A DNA stretch of 14,254 bases. It comes from Gemmatimonadota bacterium (GTDB taxonomy: Bacteria; Gemmatimonadota; Gemmatimonadetes; Gemmatimonadales; Gemmatimonadaceae). The translations under genes were made by a program, and so were the position numbers. The notes under the pieces were generated by a model. It made no database searches. It saw nothing but the letters and a program-made list of their open reading frames with translations, and was not told where the DNA came from. Positions 5,294 through 13,122 of the stretch are shown one piece after another. The stretch lies in contig QHUV01000033.1 in assembly GCA_003222065.1 (NCBI GenBank), positions 1 to 14,254 on the forward strand, given 5' to 3'. Each line of letters opens with the position of its first letter. The stretch's first letter is position 1.

Positions 5294-7759
5294 ATGGCAA
5301 AAGTCCAGCGTAAGGACGAGATCCTGAAGTCCGAACTGCCGCCGACACTACCGTTGATGGCGCTGCGCTCCACCATCGTGTATCCGCTTGGCACGATCGC
5401 GGTACAGATGGGCGCACCCGAGAATCTCGCGCTGCTCCGGGCACACGACGAGCCGGGATTGATCGTCGCGCTGGTCGTCGCGAGTGGCGATCACGATGAA
5501 CCGATCGACTCGCAGAAATTCGTCGGGCGCATCGGCGTTGCCGCGCGCGTGCACGAACGTATCAATCTTCCGGGCGACACAGTTCAGATCACGTTGCAAG
5601 GATTGCGTCGTATCGCCATCGAGGACATCGCCCGAACGGATCCATATCCCGTCGCCTCCGTGCGCCCGGCGAAAGAGACGCCGGCTGACACGACAGAAGT
5701 CGATGATCTCGTCGCGCGGATCGTGACGTCGGCCGAAACACTCGCCGAGTTGGTGGATCGTATTCCGGACGAAGTGCCGGCGATTCTCAAGATGAATGTC
5801 TCCGATCCAGGCCGATTCGCTGACCTGGCGGCGACGAATATGAACTTCCGTATCGCCGACAAGGACGAAGTGCTGCAGCGCCTCGATGTAGGGCAGCGCT
5901 TACGCTTCATTCTGTCGCGTCTCGAACGGGAAGTCGCGCGTGCGCGCGTGATGGAAGACGTCAAGCGCCAGACCGAGATCAAGATCGAGCAGCACCAGCG
6001 CGAGTTCTATCTGCGCCAGCAGCTGCGCGCGATTCAAGCCGAGCTTGGCGAGACGGATCCGGGCGAGAAGGAAGCGATCGAAATCCTCAAGAAGATCGAG
6101 GAGATCGGATTACCCGAAAAGGTCGCGCAGGAGGCGCGGCGCGAGACGGAGCGGATGCGCATGCTCTCGCCGGCGTCGAGCGAGTATCAGGTCGTGCGCA
6201 CCTATCTCGATTGGGTGCTCGCGCTGCCATGGAACAAGCGCTCGGGCGATACTGAGATCGATCTGACAAAGGTTCAGGAGGCGCTTGATTCCGGTCACTA
6301 CGGTTTGGACGAGGCGAAGGAGCGCATCATCGAATACCTCGCCGTGCGCAAATTGCGCGGCGGCGATCCGCATGGTCCGATCCTCTGCTTCATCGGCCCG
6401 CCCGGCACGGGGAAGACGTCGTTAGGCGCGGCGATCGGAAAGGCGATCGGACGCGAGTTTTACCGCATCTCGGTCGGCGGCGTGCGCGACGAAGCCGAAA
6501 TTCGCGGTCACCGCCGCACCTACGTCGGTGCGATGCCAGGTCTCATCCTCCAGGCGCTGCGGCGGGTGCAGGCGCGCGATCCGATCCTGATGATCGACGA
6601 GATCGACAAGATGTCGGGTGGCGGTCCGAGCGGCGATCCGACGGCGGCAATGCTCGAGGTGCTCGATCCGTCGCAGAACAATGGCTTCGTCGATCATTAC
6701 CTCAATCTGCCCTTTGACCTTTCGTCGACGTTGTTCATCTGCACGGCGAACAATATGTATGACATTCCAGCGCCGCTCCGCGACCGCATGGAAGTCATTA
6801 AGATCGCCGGCTACACGGTGGAAGAAAAAGTCGAGATTGCGTGGCGCTATCTCTTGCCGCGGCTTCTCGAGGAGCATGGCATTACGGACAAGGACATACA
6901 GTTCACTGACGAGTCGCTGTCGTTTATTTCCAACCGTTATTCACGCGAGGCTGGTCTCCGTAACTTTGAGCGGAACCTGGCGGCGATCATGAGAAAGCGG
7001 GCGCGCCGCAAGGCCGAAGGCGAAGAGGGCGCGTGGGTGATCGACCTCGAGAAGGTCGAAGAGATCCTTGGCATTCCTCGTTATGCGGTCGAAGAGGCGG
7101 AGAAAGTGCCGGAAGTCGGCGTCGCAACGGGACTGGCGTGGACGGCGACGGGCGGCGACCTGATGATCATCGAAGCGCTCAAGATGCCGGGCACCGGCCG
7201 CCTAACGGTTACGGGCCAGCTTGGCGAAGTCATGCGTGAGAGCGTCGATGCCGCGTACTCGTACGTGAGATCGCGCGCCGGACAGCTGGCAATTCCCGAC
7301 TCCGACTTCCGAGAGTACGATCTGCACATTCACCTCCCCGCGGGCGCCATTCCCAAGGACGGACCGAGCGCCGGCATCACTCTGACGCTGACGATCGCGA
7401 GCTGCCTCAGTGGGCGTCCGGTGCGGCGCGACGTCGCGATGACCGGTGAGGTGACGCTGCGCGGGAAGGTGCTCGAGATCGGCGGCGTGAAGGAGAAGAT
7501 ACTGGCTGCCTATCGAGCGGGCTTGCGCGAGGTGATCCTCCCGAAGTCGAACGAGAAGGATCTGCGCGACGTCCCGGCCGAGGTGAAACAGGGCATGGCA
7601 TTCACGTTCGTCGAGCGGATGGACGAGGTGCTGCATCTCGGCCTCCTTCCCGCCCCGCTCGGCGTCGCCGACGTCACGGAGCCCGAGCCCTCGCCAGGCA
7701 TCGCCGGCCAAAGCACGCGCGTCGACCGGGAGGATTCGGTCGCCGCGCGCGGTGCGTGA
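5294..7759 (+). CDS. lon: ATP-dependent protease La (Lon)
   Basis: Lon is a cytoplasmic homohexameric AAA+ serine protease that degrades misfolded and regulatory proteins. The 821-residue protein has all three parts. The N-terminal LON substrate-binding domain starts with LPLMALRSTIVYPLGTIAVQ (about residues 18-210). A helical region carries EFYLRQQLRAIQAELGE. The AAA+ module has Walker A GPPGTGKT (368-375), Walker B ILMIDEIDKM, the GHRRTYVGAMPG segment and sensor FICTANN. The protease domain has the dyad Ser692 (DGPSAG) and Lys735 (GGVKEK), plus MTGEVTLRG. The ATG at 5294 gives the conserved N-terminus; the longer frame upstream runs through the palindromic repeat and is spurious. The last ~35 residues form a low-complexity Pro/Glu tail. 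Divergent from ffh and convergent with the DUF445 gene, so probably monocistronic. Confidence 0.97.
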   Translation: MAKVQRKDEILKSELPPTLPLMALRSTIVYPLGTIAVQMGAPENLALLRAHDEPGLIVALVVASGDHDEPIDSQKFVGRIGVAARVHERINLPGDTVQITLQGLRRIAIEDIARTDPYPVASVRPAKETPADTTEVDDLVARIVTSAETLAELVDRIPDEVPAILKMNVSDPGRFADLAATNMNFRIADKDEVLQRLDVGQRLRFILSRLEREVARARVMEDVKRQTEIKIEQHQREFYLRQQLRAIQAELGETDPGEKEAIEILKKIEEIGLPEKVAQEARRETERMRMLSPASSEYQVVRTYLDWVLALPWNKRSGDTEIDLTKVQEALDSGHYGLDEAKERIIEYLAVRKLRGGDPHGPILCFIGPPGTGKTSLGAAIGKAIGREFYRISVGGVRDEAEIRGHRRTYVGAMPGLILQALRRVQARDPILMIDEIDKMSGGGPSGDPTAAMLEVLDPSQNNGFVDHYLNLPFDLSSTLFICTANNMYDIPAPLRDRMEVIKIAGYTVEEKVEIAWRYLLPRLLEEHGITDKDIQFTDESLSFISNRYSREAGLRNFERNLAAIMRKRARRKAEGEEGAWVIDLEKVEEILGIPRYAVEEAEKVPEVGVATGLAWTATGGDLMIIEALKMPGTGRLTVTGQLGEVMRESVDAAYSYVRSRAGQLAIPDSDFREYDLHIHLPAGAIPKDGPSAGITLTLTIASCLSGRPVRRDVAMTGEVTLRGKVLEIGGVKEKILAAYRAGLREVILPKSNEKDLRDVPAEVKQGMAFTFVERMDEVLHLGLLPAPLGVADVTEPEPSPGIAGQSTRVDREDSVAARGA

Positions 7760-7766
7760 AGCCCGC

Positions 7767-7854
7767 TTGTCATCCCGAGGAGCGAAGCGACGAGGGATCT
7801 GCACTCGTCCAATCAAGTGCAGATCCCTCGTCGCTTCGCTCCTCGGGATGACAA
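7767..7854. repeat. Perfect 39-bp-arm palindrome between convergent genes (likely bidirectional terminator)
   Basis: The arms at 7767-7805 and 7816-7854 are exact reverse complements over 39 bases, with a 10-base loop (CGTCCAATCA). It starts 7 bases after the lon stop codon and directly touches the stop codon of the DUF445 gene on the other strand, filling the whole 95-base gap. The arm begins TTGTCATCCCGAGGAGCGAA, the same family as 5079-5165. A transcript from either side would fold into a very stable hairpin. No long U-tract follows, so a terminator role is probable but not certain. Confidence 0.93.
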
Positions 7855-9105
7855 TTATGCCATCAATTTCGAGATCAAATAGATCGCCATGCCGGCCAGC
7901 CCTCCGACAAGGGTGCCGTTGATGCGAATGAACTGCAGATCGCGGCCGATGGCCAGCTCCACGCGACGCGAGGTCATCTCGGGATCCCACGACGCAACTG
8001 TGTGTGCAATGAGCTCGGCGACTTCGCTCTGATACCGATCGACGAGAAACATCGCGACGTCGACGACGAAGTTGTCGACCTTCTGTAGGAGTTCCGGATC
8101 TGCTGTCACTGCCTCACCGAACGCATTGATGGCTCGCTCGATGGTGCCAGGAGCGAATCCGTCCGGTTCTTCCGCATAACGAACCAGCGCATTCTTGGCG
8201 CGCCCCCACAATCCGGACGAGAAGCGACGCGCCGTGTCGCTGAGCAGCAGTTCCTCCTTCAGCGACTCAATGCGCGCCGCGACCGCCGGGGAATGATTCA
8301 GCTTCTCGATGAAGTCCTCCAAGGCACCATCGAATCGTTCCCGCAGCGGATGCTCGGGATCGTCACGGACCTCGATCAAGGTGCGCTCGATGGCCGACAC
8401 GATCTTGCGGTAGATCTTGTCGTCGATGGCGCTTGGCACCCACCACGGCGTCTCCTCTTCGACACGCAATCGAATGAGGGCGCGGCTTTCCTCGACAGCA
8501 TCCGCGGCGAGTCGAATCGCTTCGTTGAGCAACTCCTGATGTCGGTTGTCGGCGGTGATCACCGATAGCAGCCGGCCGAGGAGCGGTGCGGCTTTGATGG
8601 CGCGCACCCGTTCCTCGACGCCCCGATCGATGAACGCCTCGACATCTTCGTCGCGCACCAATTGAGCGGCTGACGCCAGCGACGACGCCGCGTGGCGTGC
8701 GATCTGACGAACGTTCTCCGGGCTCGAGAGCCAGTGGGCGAGTCGCGTCGCGACGTCGAGGCTGCGCAGCCGATTCGCGATCACATCGCGCGTGAGAAAG
8801 TTCTTCTGCACGAACGCGCCGAGGGTGCGTCCGACGCGATCCTTTCGGGCCGGCACGATCGCCGTGTGCGGGATGGGAATACCCATCGGGTGGCGGAACA
8901 ATGCCGTCACGGCGAACCAGTCGGCGAGGCCGCCGACCATCGCCGCCTCGGCCGTCGCCCTAACGATTGCAATCCACGGCAGGCGCGGCTCAAGGATCCG
9001 CGTCACGAAGAAGATCACCGTGGCGAGGATGAGCAACGCCGTTGCCCGCCGCTTCATGCGGTCGAGCTGCGCCTGACGAGTAGCTTCGTCCTGCAGGAGT
9101 TCCAT
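7855..9105 (-). CDS. DUF445 family membrane protein (YjiN-like)
   Basis: A 416-residue member of the DUF445 family, whose function is not established. A basic N-terminus is followed by a first membrane segment (about residues 20-40, ALLILATVIFFVTRIL). Then comes the family hallmark AEAAMVGGLADWFAVTALF with RHPMGIPIPHTAIVPARKDR and GRTLGAFVQKNFL (about 52-105). A long, charged, helix-rich central region (about 110-390) follows, with a final membrane segment (GTLVGGLAGMAIYLIS) at the very C-terminus. Both ends therefore anchor in the inner membrane with a large soluble helical part between. It begins 15 bases after the stop of the metallopeptidase lipoprotein gene and is probably the last gene of a three-gene operon. 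No strong Shine-Dalgarno is seen; the ATG at 9105 is the only reasonable start. Confidence 0.9.
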   Translation of the reverse strand: MELLQDEATRQAQLDRMKRRATALLILATVIFFVTRILEPRLPWIAIVRATAEAAMVGGLADWFAVTALFRHPMGIPIPHTAIVPARKDRVGRTLGAFVQKNFLTRDVIANRLRSLDVATRLAHWLSSPENVRQIARHAASSLASAAQLVRDEDVEAFIDRGVEERVRAIKAAPLLGRLLSVITADNRHQELLNEAIRLAADAVEESRALIRLRVEEETPWWVPSAIDDKIYRKIVSAIERTLIEVRDDPEHPLRERFDGALEDFIEKLNHSPAVAARIESLKEELLLSDTARRFSSGLWGRAKNALVRYAEEPDGFAPGTIERAINAFGEAVTADPELLQKVDNFVVDVAMFLVDRYQSEVAELIAHTVASWDPEMTSRRVELAIGRDLQFIRINGTLVGGLAGMAIYLISKLMA

Positions 9106-9120
9106 CGCGGGCGGCGATTC

Positions 9121-10371
9121 TCAACCGCCGAGAATCACGTGGCCGAGATCGAGGAGCTGCGGCGACACGCCGGCCGGTACGTCGACGACCAAGACTACAT
9201 TCCTGCCGGAAAGCTCTCGTGGCGTAAGGACGACGGTTCGGCCGCCGCCAACGTATGTCCGCACGCCGCCCGGCCCTGACGTCGCCGTGGGCGCTCGATA
9301 GCGCTTCTGCACGGCCTGGCCGAGCGCGTCCACAAACTCCGCGGCATCCAGCGCGCTGTCCCACGCCGTCACCCAGGCAATGGCGGTTCCGCTTTTCGTG
9401 TTCACGACCGCGTATCGGTCGCCCCCCCATCCAATGGCGGAGCGTGACGCAAGCTCTTTGTCTTGCGAATGCTGGAAGAGAAAAAGCCGCGTGTCGAATT
9501 CCCCGAGGGTGTTCTCGTAGATCGATCCGGCAATCTTGGGCAATTTCACGCGGACCGGCGCGTCGCGCGGGCTTGCGAAGTAAGCACGATCGTGCATCAC
9601 CTGCTCGCTCGACTGAGGCATGTCATTGAAAGGAAGCTTTCCCAGCTCATGCTCCTTGAAGCGACACACGAAATCCCCACCGTTGATGTACGGAAAAAGC
9701 AACTCCTCCTGAATGGCCATCGGCGCGGCGCTGAAGATCGGTGAGCTCTTCGAGTCACGTATGGCGTCGCGCACTCGATCCCATCCGCAATTCAAACGCG
9801 CGGCGAGACTGCCGTTATTGCCGACCATCGCTCGCATCTGCTCGTACACCGCTTCCCCCTCGATCACCGCCTGAGCCGCCAGTTGACGATCGTCGTCGCC
9901 CGACGCGCGTTGCAGGGAGTCGAGGTTGAAATACTGGTCCTGGAGGGCGTGCACCAGCTCATGCATGATGGTGATGCCCACGATGTCGTCTGGCGCGCCA
10001 TTCATGACATACAAAACTTTCGTCTTTGGATCGTAGTAGCCGAGGATCTGCTCACTCAGCAGATCGACAAACAAGCGGCGAACGTTCATCGTGTCCGGAA
10101 TGAGCCCGAGCACCTTGTACGCGGCCTCTTTGCCGGCCAGATCGCGCTGCGTCGCCGAGTCGTCGAGCTGGCCGAGCACAAATGCGCGAACCTGTTCGCG
10201 CGTTCTGATCTCGAGCTTTGGCGGATGCTTGAACGGCACTCCGACCGCCTTCTCGATCAAGGGCACATCGCGCGCGACGAGATCGGCGTACTGCTGGCCG
10301 GACGAACCACGGGGGTCATGACGGCAGCCGGCGGCGAAGAGGAGTACCGCGCCCAGCTGGCGCCATGTCAC
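9121..10371 (-). CDS. Predicted lipoprotein zinc metallopeptidase (HELVH, gluzincin-like), unassigned family
   Basis: I do not recognise a named family. The 416-residue product starts with a short lipoprotein signal ([15 protein letters not shown]) with the lipidated Cys at residue 16, so it should be membrane-anchored outside the cytoplasm. The segment IMHELVHALQDQYFNL (His137, Glu138, His141) is a zinc-binding HExxH helix. About 30 residues on, VIEGEAVYEQM offers Glu171 or Glu173 as third ligand, a gluzincin arrangement. Before the helix is ILGYYDPKTKVLYV, a strand often found next to such active sites. The GTG start at 10371 overlaps the TGA of the AAA+ gene as GTGA, a typical translational coupling. 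An alternative GTG at 10380 adds three residues. Fold and peptidase activity are inferred from motifs; the substrate is unknown. Confidence 0.78.
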   Translation of the reverse strand: MTWRQLGAVLLFAAGCRHDPRGSSGQQYADLVARDVPLIEKAVGVPFKHPPKLEIRTREQVRAFVLGQLDDSATQRDLAGKEAAYKVLGLIPDTMNVRRLFVDLLSEQILGYYDPKTKVLYVMNGAPDDIVGITIMHELVHALQDQYFNLDSLQRASGDDDRQLAAQAVIEGEAVYEQMRAMVGNNGSLAARLNCGWDRVRDAIRDSKSSPIFSAAPMAIQEELLFPYINGGDFVCRFKEHELGKLPFNDMPQSSEQVMHDRAYFASPRDAPVRVKLPKIAGSIYENTLGEFDTRLFLFQHSQDKELASRSAIGWGGDRYAVVNTKSGTAIAWVTAWDSALDAAEFVDALGQAVQKRYRAPTATSGPGGVRTYVGGGRTVVLTPRELSGRNVVLVVDVPAGVSPQLLDLGHVILGG

Positions 10372-11333
10372 GCCGGCCACGTCACGCTTTTCCCGGACAT
10401 GAGACTCACGACACGCGCGATGTCGTGCCCACGGACAACGATCCCCTGCTCCATGAGAATTCGGCTCAACTCCGACTCGACATCGGAGAGCGACGTCGGC
10501 ATCGCCGAGGCCGGCGCTGGCGTCGGCGCAACTTCGGGTGCGGCGGTCGTGTTAGGCGCTGGGCGCCGCGGCGGCGGCCCCATGAACAGCGCCTCGAGCT
10601 CGGCGCCGAATCGCTCGAGAGCGCCGAACCCGTCCTGAGCGAAGCGCTCGACGACGTAGGAATCGGTGAGGGTCACCGACGACTGCAGCGCTTCGTCCGC
10701 GATGAGCACATTGTGATGTCGCTCGAGCCGCTCCTTGCGGGCGCGTAAGATCTCGAGCGCTTCGTCGGCGCCGAGCTCGCGGATCACGACCTTCTGGAAG
10801 CGTCGCTCGAGGGCGGGGTCACCGAGAATCCAGCGCTCATATTCCTCGTTCGTCGTCGCACCGATGACACGAAAATCTCCGCGGACGAGCGCTGGCTTGA
10901 GCATGTTGGCGGCGTCCATCGCCGCTCCGAGCGCCGTCCCCTGCCCAATCAGATTGTGCAGCTCATCGATGAACAGGATGACGTTGCGTGCCGCTGTCGT
11001 CTCGTCGACGAGTGCACTGATGCGCTGCTCGTACTGACCGCGAAAGGTCGTGCCGGCGAGCAGGCCCACGTGGTCGAGCGATAGCAGCCGCACGTTACGC
11101 AGAACGAGGGGCACGCGCCCTTCCGCAATGCGCTGGGCAAGGCCCTCCGCGATCGCCGTTTTTCCGACGCCCGCTGGTCCGACGAGCGTCGGATTATTCT
11201 TGCCGTGGCGAAGCAGGATGTCGATGACGCGCTCGACTTCGGCTTCGCGGCAGCGAACGGGCTCGAGCCGGCCGGCACGAGCGTCCGCCGTTAAATCGCG
11301 AGTGAAACGCTTCAGCGCATCACCCTCGGCCAT
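10368..11333 (-). CDS. Single-domain ClpB/ClpA-type AAA+ ATPase (D1 only)
   Basis: The 321-residue protein matches the first ATPase domain of ClpB/ClpA/ClpC and lacks the N domain and the whole second ATPase domain. It begins right at [20 protein letters not shown]. It has Walker A GPAGVGKT (52-59), a pore loop TFRG with Phe97 where ClpB has Tyr, Walker B VILFIDE (118-124), sensor 1 [10 protein letters not shown] (156-165) and the arginine-finger motif DPALERRFQ (172-180). The usual lid motif PDKAIDLIDEA is not recognisable. A Pro/Ala-rich linker (about 252-280) replaces the coiled-coil middle domain, and the tail [19 protein letters not shown] resembles the D1-D2 linker (DIAxVVSxxTGIPV). I prefer the ATG at 11333, which has GGTGA 7 bases upstream, over a GTG at 11351. 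ATPase residues look intact, so this seems a real single-ring protein, not a pseudogene. Confidence 0.85.
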   Translation of the reverse strand: MAEGDALKRFTRDLTADARAGRLEPVRCREAEVERVIDILLRHGKNNPTLVGPAGVGKTAIAEGLAQRIAEGRVPLVLRNVRLLSLDHVGLLAGTTFRGQYEQRISALVDETTAARNVILFIDELHNLIGQGTALGAAMDAANMLKPALVRGDFRVIGATTNEEYERWILGDPALERRFQKVVIRELGADEALEILRARKERLERHHNVLIADEALQSSVTLTDSYVVERFAQDGFGALERFGAELEALFMGPPPRRPAPNTTAAPEVAPTPAPASAMPTSLSDVESELSRILMEQGIVVRGHDIARVVSLMSGKSVTWPA

Positions 11334-11500
11334 CAGTATGTCACCAATCACGAGGGGAAGGTCTAGGGGATCGGTCGTAAGGACTTAGCGGACTTCCGAC
11401 GGAGCGTGCAATCGCGCCAAGCGATAGCTCGTAGAAACCTATCCTCCCGCACGCTCGGCGACTCCTAGGTCCCGGATACTTACCCGTTCACTCCCAGGCT
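11334..11500. promoter_or_regulatory. Spacer before the AAA+/peptidase/DUF445 operon with an inverted repeat
   Basis: No gene is visible between the prepilin peptidase stop and the AA+ ATPase start (the first 18 bases could be coding if the GTG at 11351 is used). The spacer contains GAGCGTGC (11402-11409) and its inverted copy GCACGCTC (11449-11456) with a 39-base loop. Inside the loop is a smaller hairpin ATCGC-GCCAA-GCGAT (11411-11425). No convincing -35/-10 pair was found. It probably carries the promoter of the downstream operon or structured RNA. Confidence 0.3.
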
Positions 11501-12352
11501 CTAGCTCCCGATCAACCACCCCAGCCACGCCTCGCCCCAAAGCAACGTCACCATCGCGGCAGGCGCAAGGAAGACGCCGAACGGCACCAGTGGCGCTGAG
11601 TATGGTGTTCCGCCGAGAGCGAGCTCCGTTTGCTCACGAGTATGCATACGGCGGAACCATGTGATTGGATACACCACACCAAGGAATGTTACGGCGCCCA
11701 GCGCGGAGGCGACGAACACCGTTATGATCGCTCGCTGCGGACCGAGCGCACCACCGATGAACGCCATGAGCGTTACGTCGCCGAGTCCCATAGCCTCGCG
11801 CTTGAGCGCCACTTCGCCGAGCCAACCGACAATGGCGATCATGCCCGCGCCGGCGCATGCACCGATCAATGCCTCATACGGTCCCGCAAAGGGCGACACC
11901 TGGCCGAGAAAGAACGCGACGATCGCCGTCACGAGCGTCCAGCCGAGACCGAACAGAGTAAAGCCATCGGGAATGAGATAGGTCTGGAGGTCGGTCATCG
12001 CGACGCCCAACAACACCGTGCCGAATACCGCAACACGAAGCGCCGCGAATGTCGGTCCGAAGACGATGACTGACGCGAGCCACCCGAAGGCCACGATCGA
12101 TTCTATGATCGGATACATCGGAGAAATGGACTCCGTGCAACATCGGCAGCGGGCGCGCAGAACGAGCCAGCTCGCGATCGGAATGTTCTCGAACCACGCG
12201 AGCTGATGGCCGCACTTCGGACAGCGCGAGCGCGGGCGAACGACCGACAGCTCGCGGGGCCATCGCGCTATGCAGACATTCAAGAATGAGCCGACGCACG
12301 CCCCAAACAGGAACGCGAACAACGGCGCGAATTCAGGACTGATTCCAATCAT
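11501..12352 (-). CDS. pilD: Prepilin peptidase / N-methyltransferase (A24 family)
   Basis: This inner-membrane aspartic peptidase cuts type IV prepilins or type II secretion pseudopilins and methylates the new N-terminus. The 283-residue protein has the N-terminal domain with GSFLNVCIARWP (21-32), the two zinc-binding Cys pairs CPKC (44-47) and CRCC (Cys69 and Cys72), and NIPIASWLVLRARC (56-69). The peptidase domain has the catalytic aspartates Asp121 (AMTDLQTYLIPD) and Asp192 (GLGD). Most of the rest is hydrophobic membrane segments. GLGDVTL has Thr where Lys is common after the second Asp. Its ATG overlaps the TGA of the methyltransferase gene (ATGA). No pilin or secretion genes are in the window, so whether it serves pili or type II secretion cannot be said. 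Confidence 0.94.
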   Translation of the reverse strand: MIGISPEFAPLFAFLFGACVGSFLNVCIARWPRELSVVRPRSRCPKCGHQLAWFENIPIASWLVLRARCRCCTESISPMYPIIESIVAFGWLASVIVFGPTFAALRVAVFGTVLLGVAMTDLQTYLIPDGFTLFGLGWTLVTAIVAFFLGQVSPFAGPYEALIGACAGAGMIAIVGWLGEVALKREAMGLGDVTLMAFIGGALGPQRAIITVFVASALGAVTFLGVVYPITWFRRMHTREQTELALGGTPYSAPLVPFGVFLAPAAMVTLLWGEAWLGWLIGS

Positions 12353-13122
12353 GGTCGAAGCTCATAAAGCATGATACCCGTCGCCACTGCTACGTTCAGC
12401 GATTCCACCCTCGCCGCGATTTCTAGCGCCACCAACTTGTCGGCGCGCTGTCGCACTTGCGTCGAAAGGCCTCCTCCTTCATTCCCCACAACGATCGCCA
12501 GGCGCGCTGGAACCGTGGAGCGCTGCGGAGCGACCGCCCCGAGCGGCTCCCCGGAGGCGTCCGCCGCCCACAGCGCGACGTCGTGCTCGGAAAGGAACGA
12601 GGTCAGCCCTTCCCAGGTACAACCGAGTGCGGGGTGATGAAAGTGAGCCCCCATCGAGCTACGGACGACTTTAGCGTTCCAGAGGTCAACGGTTCCCGGT
12701 AACGCGGCGACGGCGGCGGCGCCGAGGGCGCTAGCTGTGCGCACGATTGTCCCGACATTTCCCGGATCCTGCACGGCGTCGAGCACGACGAGGCGAAAGG
12801 GCAGGTTGGGCCCAGGTAAGGGGAGACGATGGTTCGGAACTTCGGCGATGGCGAGTATTCCTTGAGGAGTGTCGGTGTCCGACGCGGACGCGAATTCGGC
12901 TGCACTTACTTCCTGAACGGGAATGCCGCGCTCTCGCAGTGTGGCGAGGACAGCCTGATCGCGGCCGCGATCGCCGGTGGAGGGCAGCGCGAGCGCGCCA
13001 CGTACGGTGAGGTTCGAACGGAGCAGCTCTTCGACGGCGCGAACACCTTCGGCGACGAACAGGCCGTGGCGCTCACGGGCATGACGACGCTGGAGGTCGC
13101 GCGCTACAGTGAGGAGACGCAC
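12349..13122 (-). CDS. SpoU/TrmH-family RNA 2'-O-methyltransferase
   Basis: A 257-residue S-adenosylmethionine-dependent methyltransferase of the trefoil-knot SPOUT class acting on rRNA or tRNA ribose. The N-terminal substrate-binding domain (about 1-95) contains HGLFVAEGVRAVEELL and TPQGILAIAEVP. The catalytic domain has motif 1 DAVQDPGNVGTIVRTA (115-130; Asn122 and Arg128), motif 2 IVVGNEGGGLS (210-220; Glu215) and motif 3 VESLNVAVATGIMLYEL (239-255). The domain layout fits the RlmB/TsnR-like group that methylates 23S rRNA; the exact nucleotide cannot be read from sequence. The start is the GTG at 13122, the first possible start in frame. The family often has a few more N-terminal residues, so the start is slightly uncertain. 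Divergent from the M48 gene across 72 bases; overlaps the prepilin peptidase gene by 4 bases. Confidence 0.93.
   Translation of the reverse strand: MRLLTVARDLQRRHARERHGLFVAEGVRAVEELLRSNLTVRGALALPSTGDRGRDQAVLATLRERGIPVQEVSAAEFASASDTDTPQGILAIAEVPNHRLPLPGPNLPFRLVVLDAVQDPGNVGTIVRTASALGAAAVAALPGTVDLWNAKVVRSSMGAHFHHPALGCTWEGLTSFLSEHDVALWAADASGEPLGAVAPQRSTVPARLAIVVGNEGGGLSTQVRQRADKLVALEIAARVESLNVAVATGIMLYELRP

Noticed and set aside
7202..7990. 262-codon minus-strand open frame across the lon 3' end and the palindrome
   Set aside because: Overlaps the conserved Lon protease domain and translates the repeat (IPRSEATRDLHL), which is an artefact.
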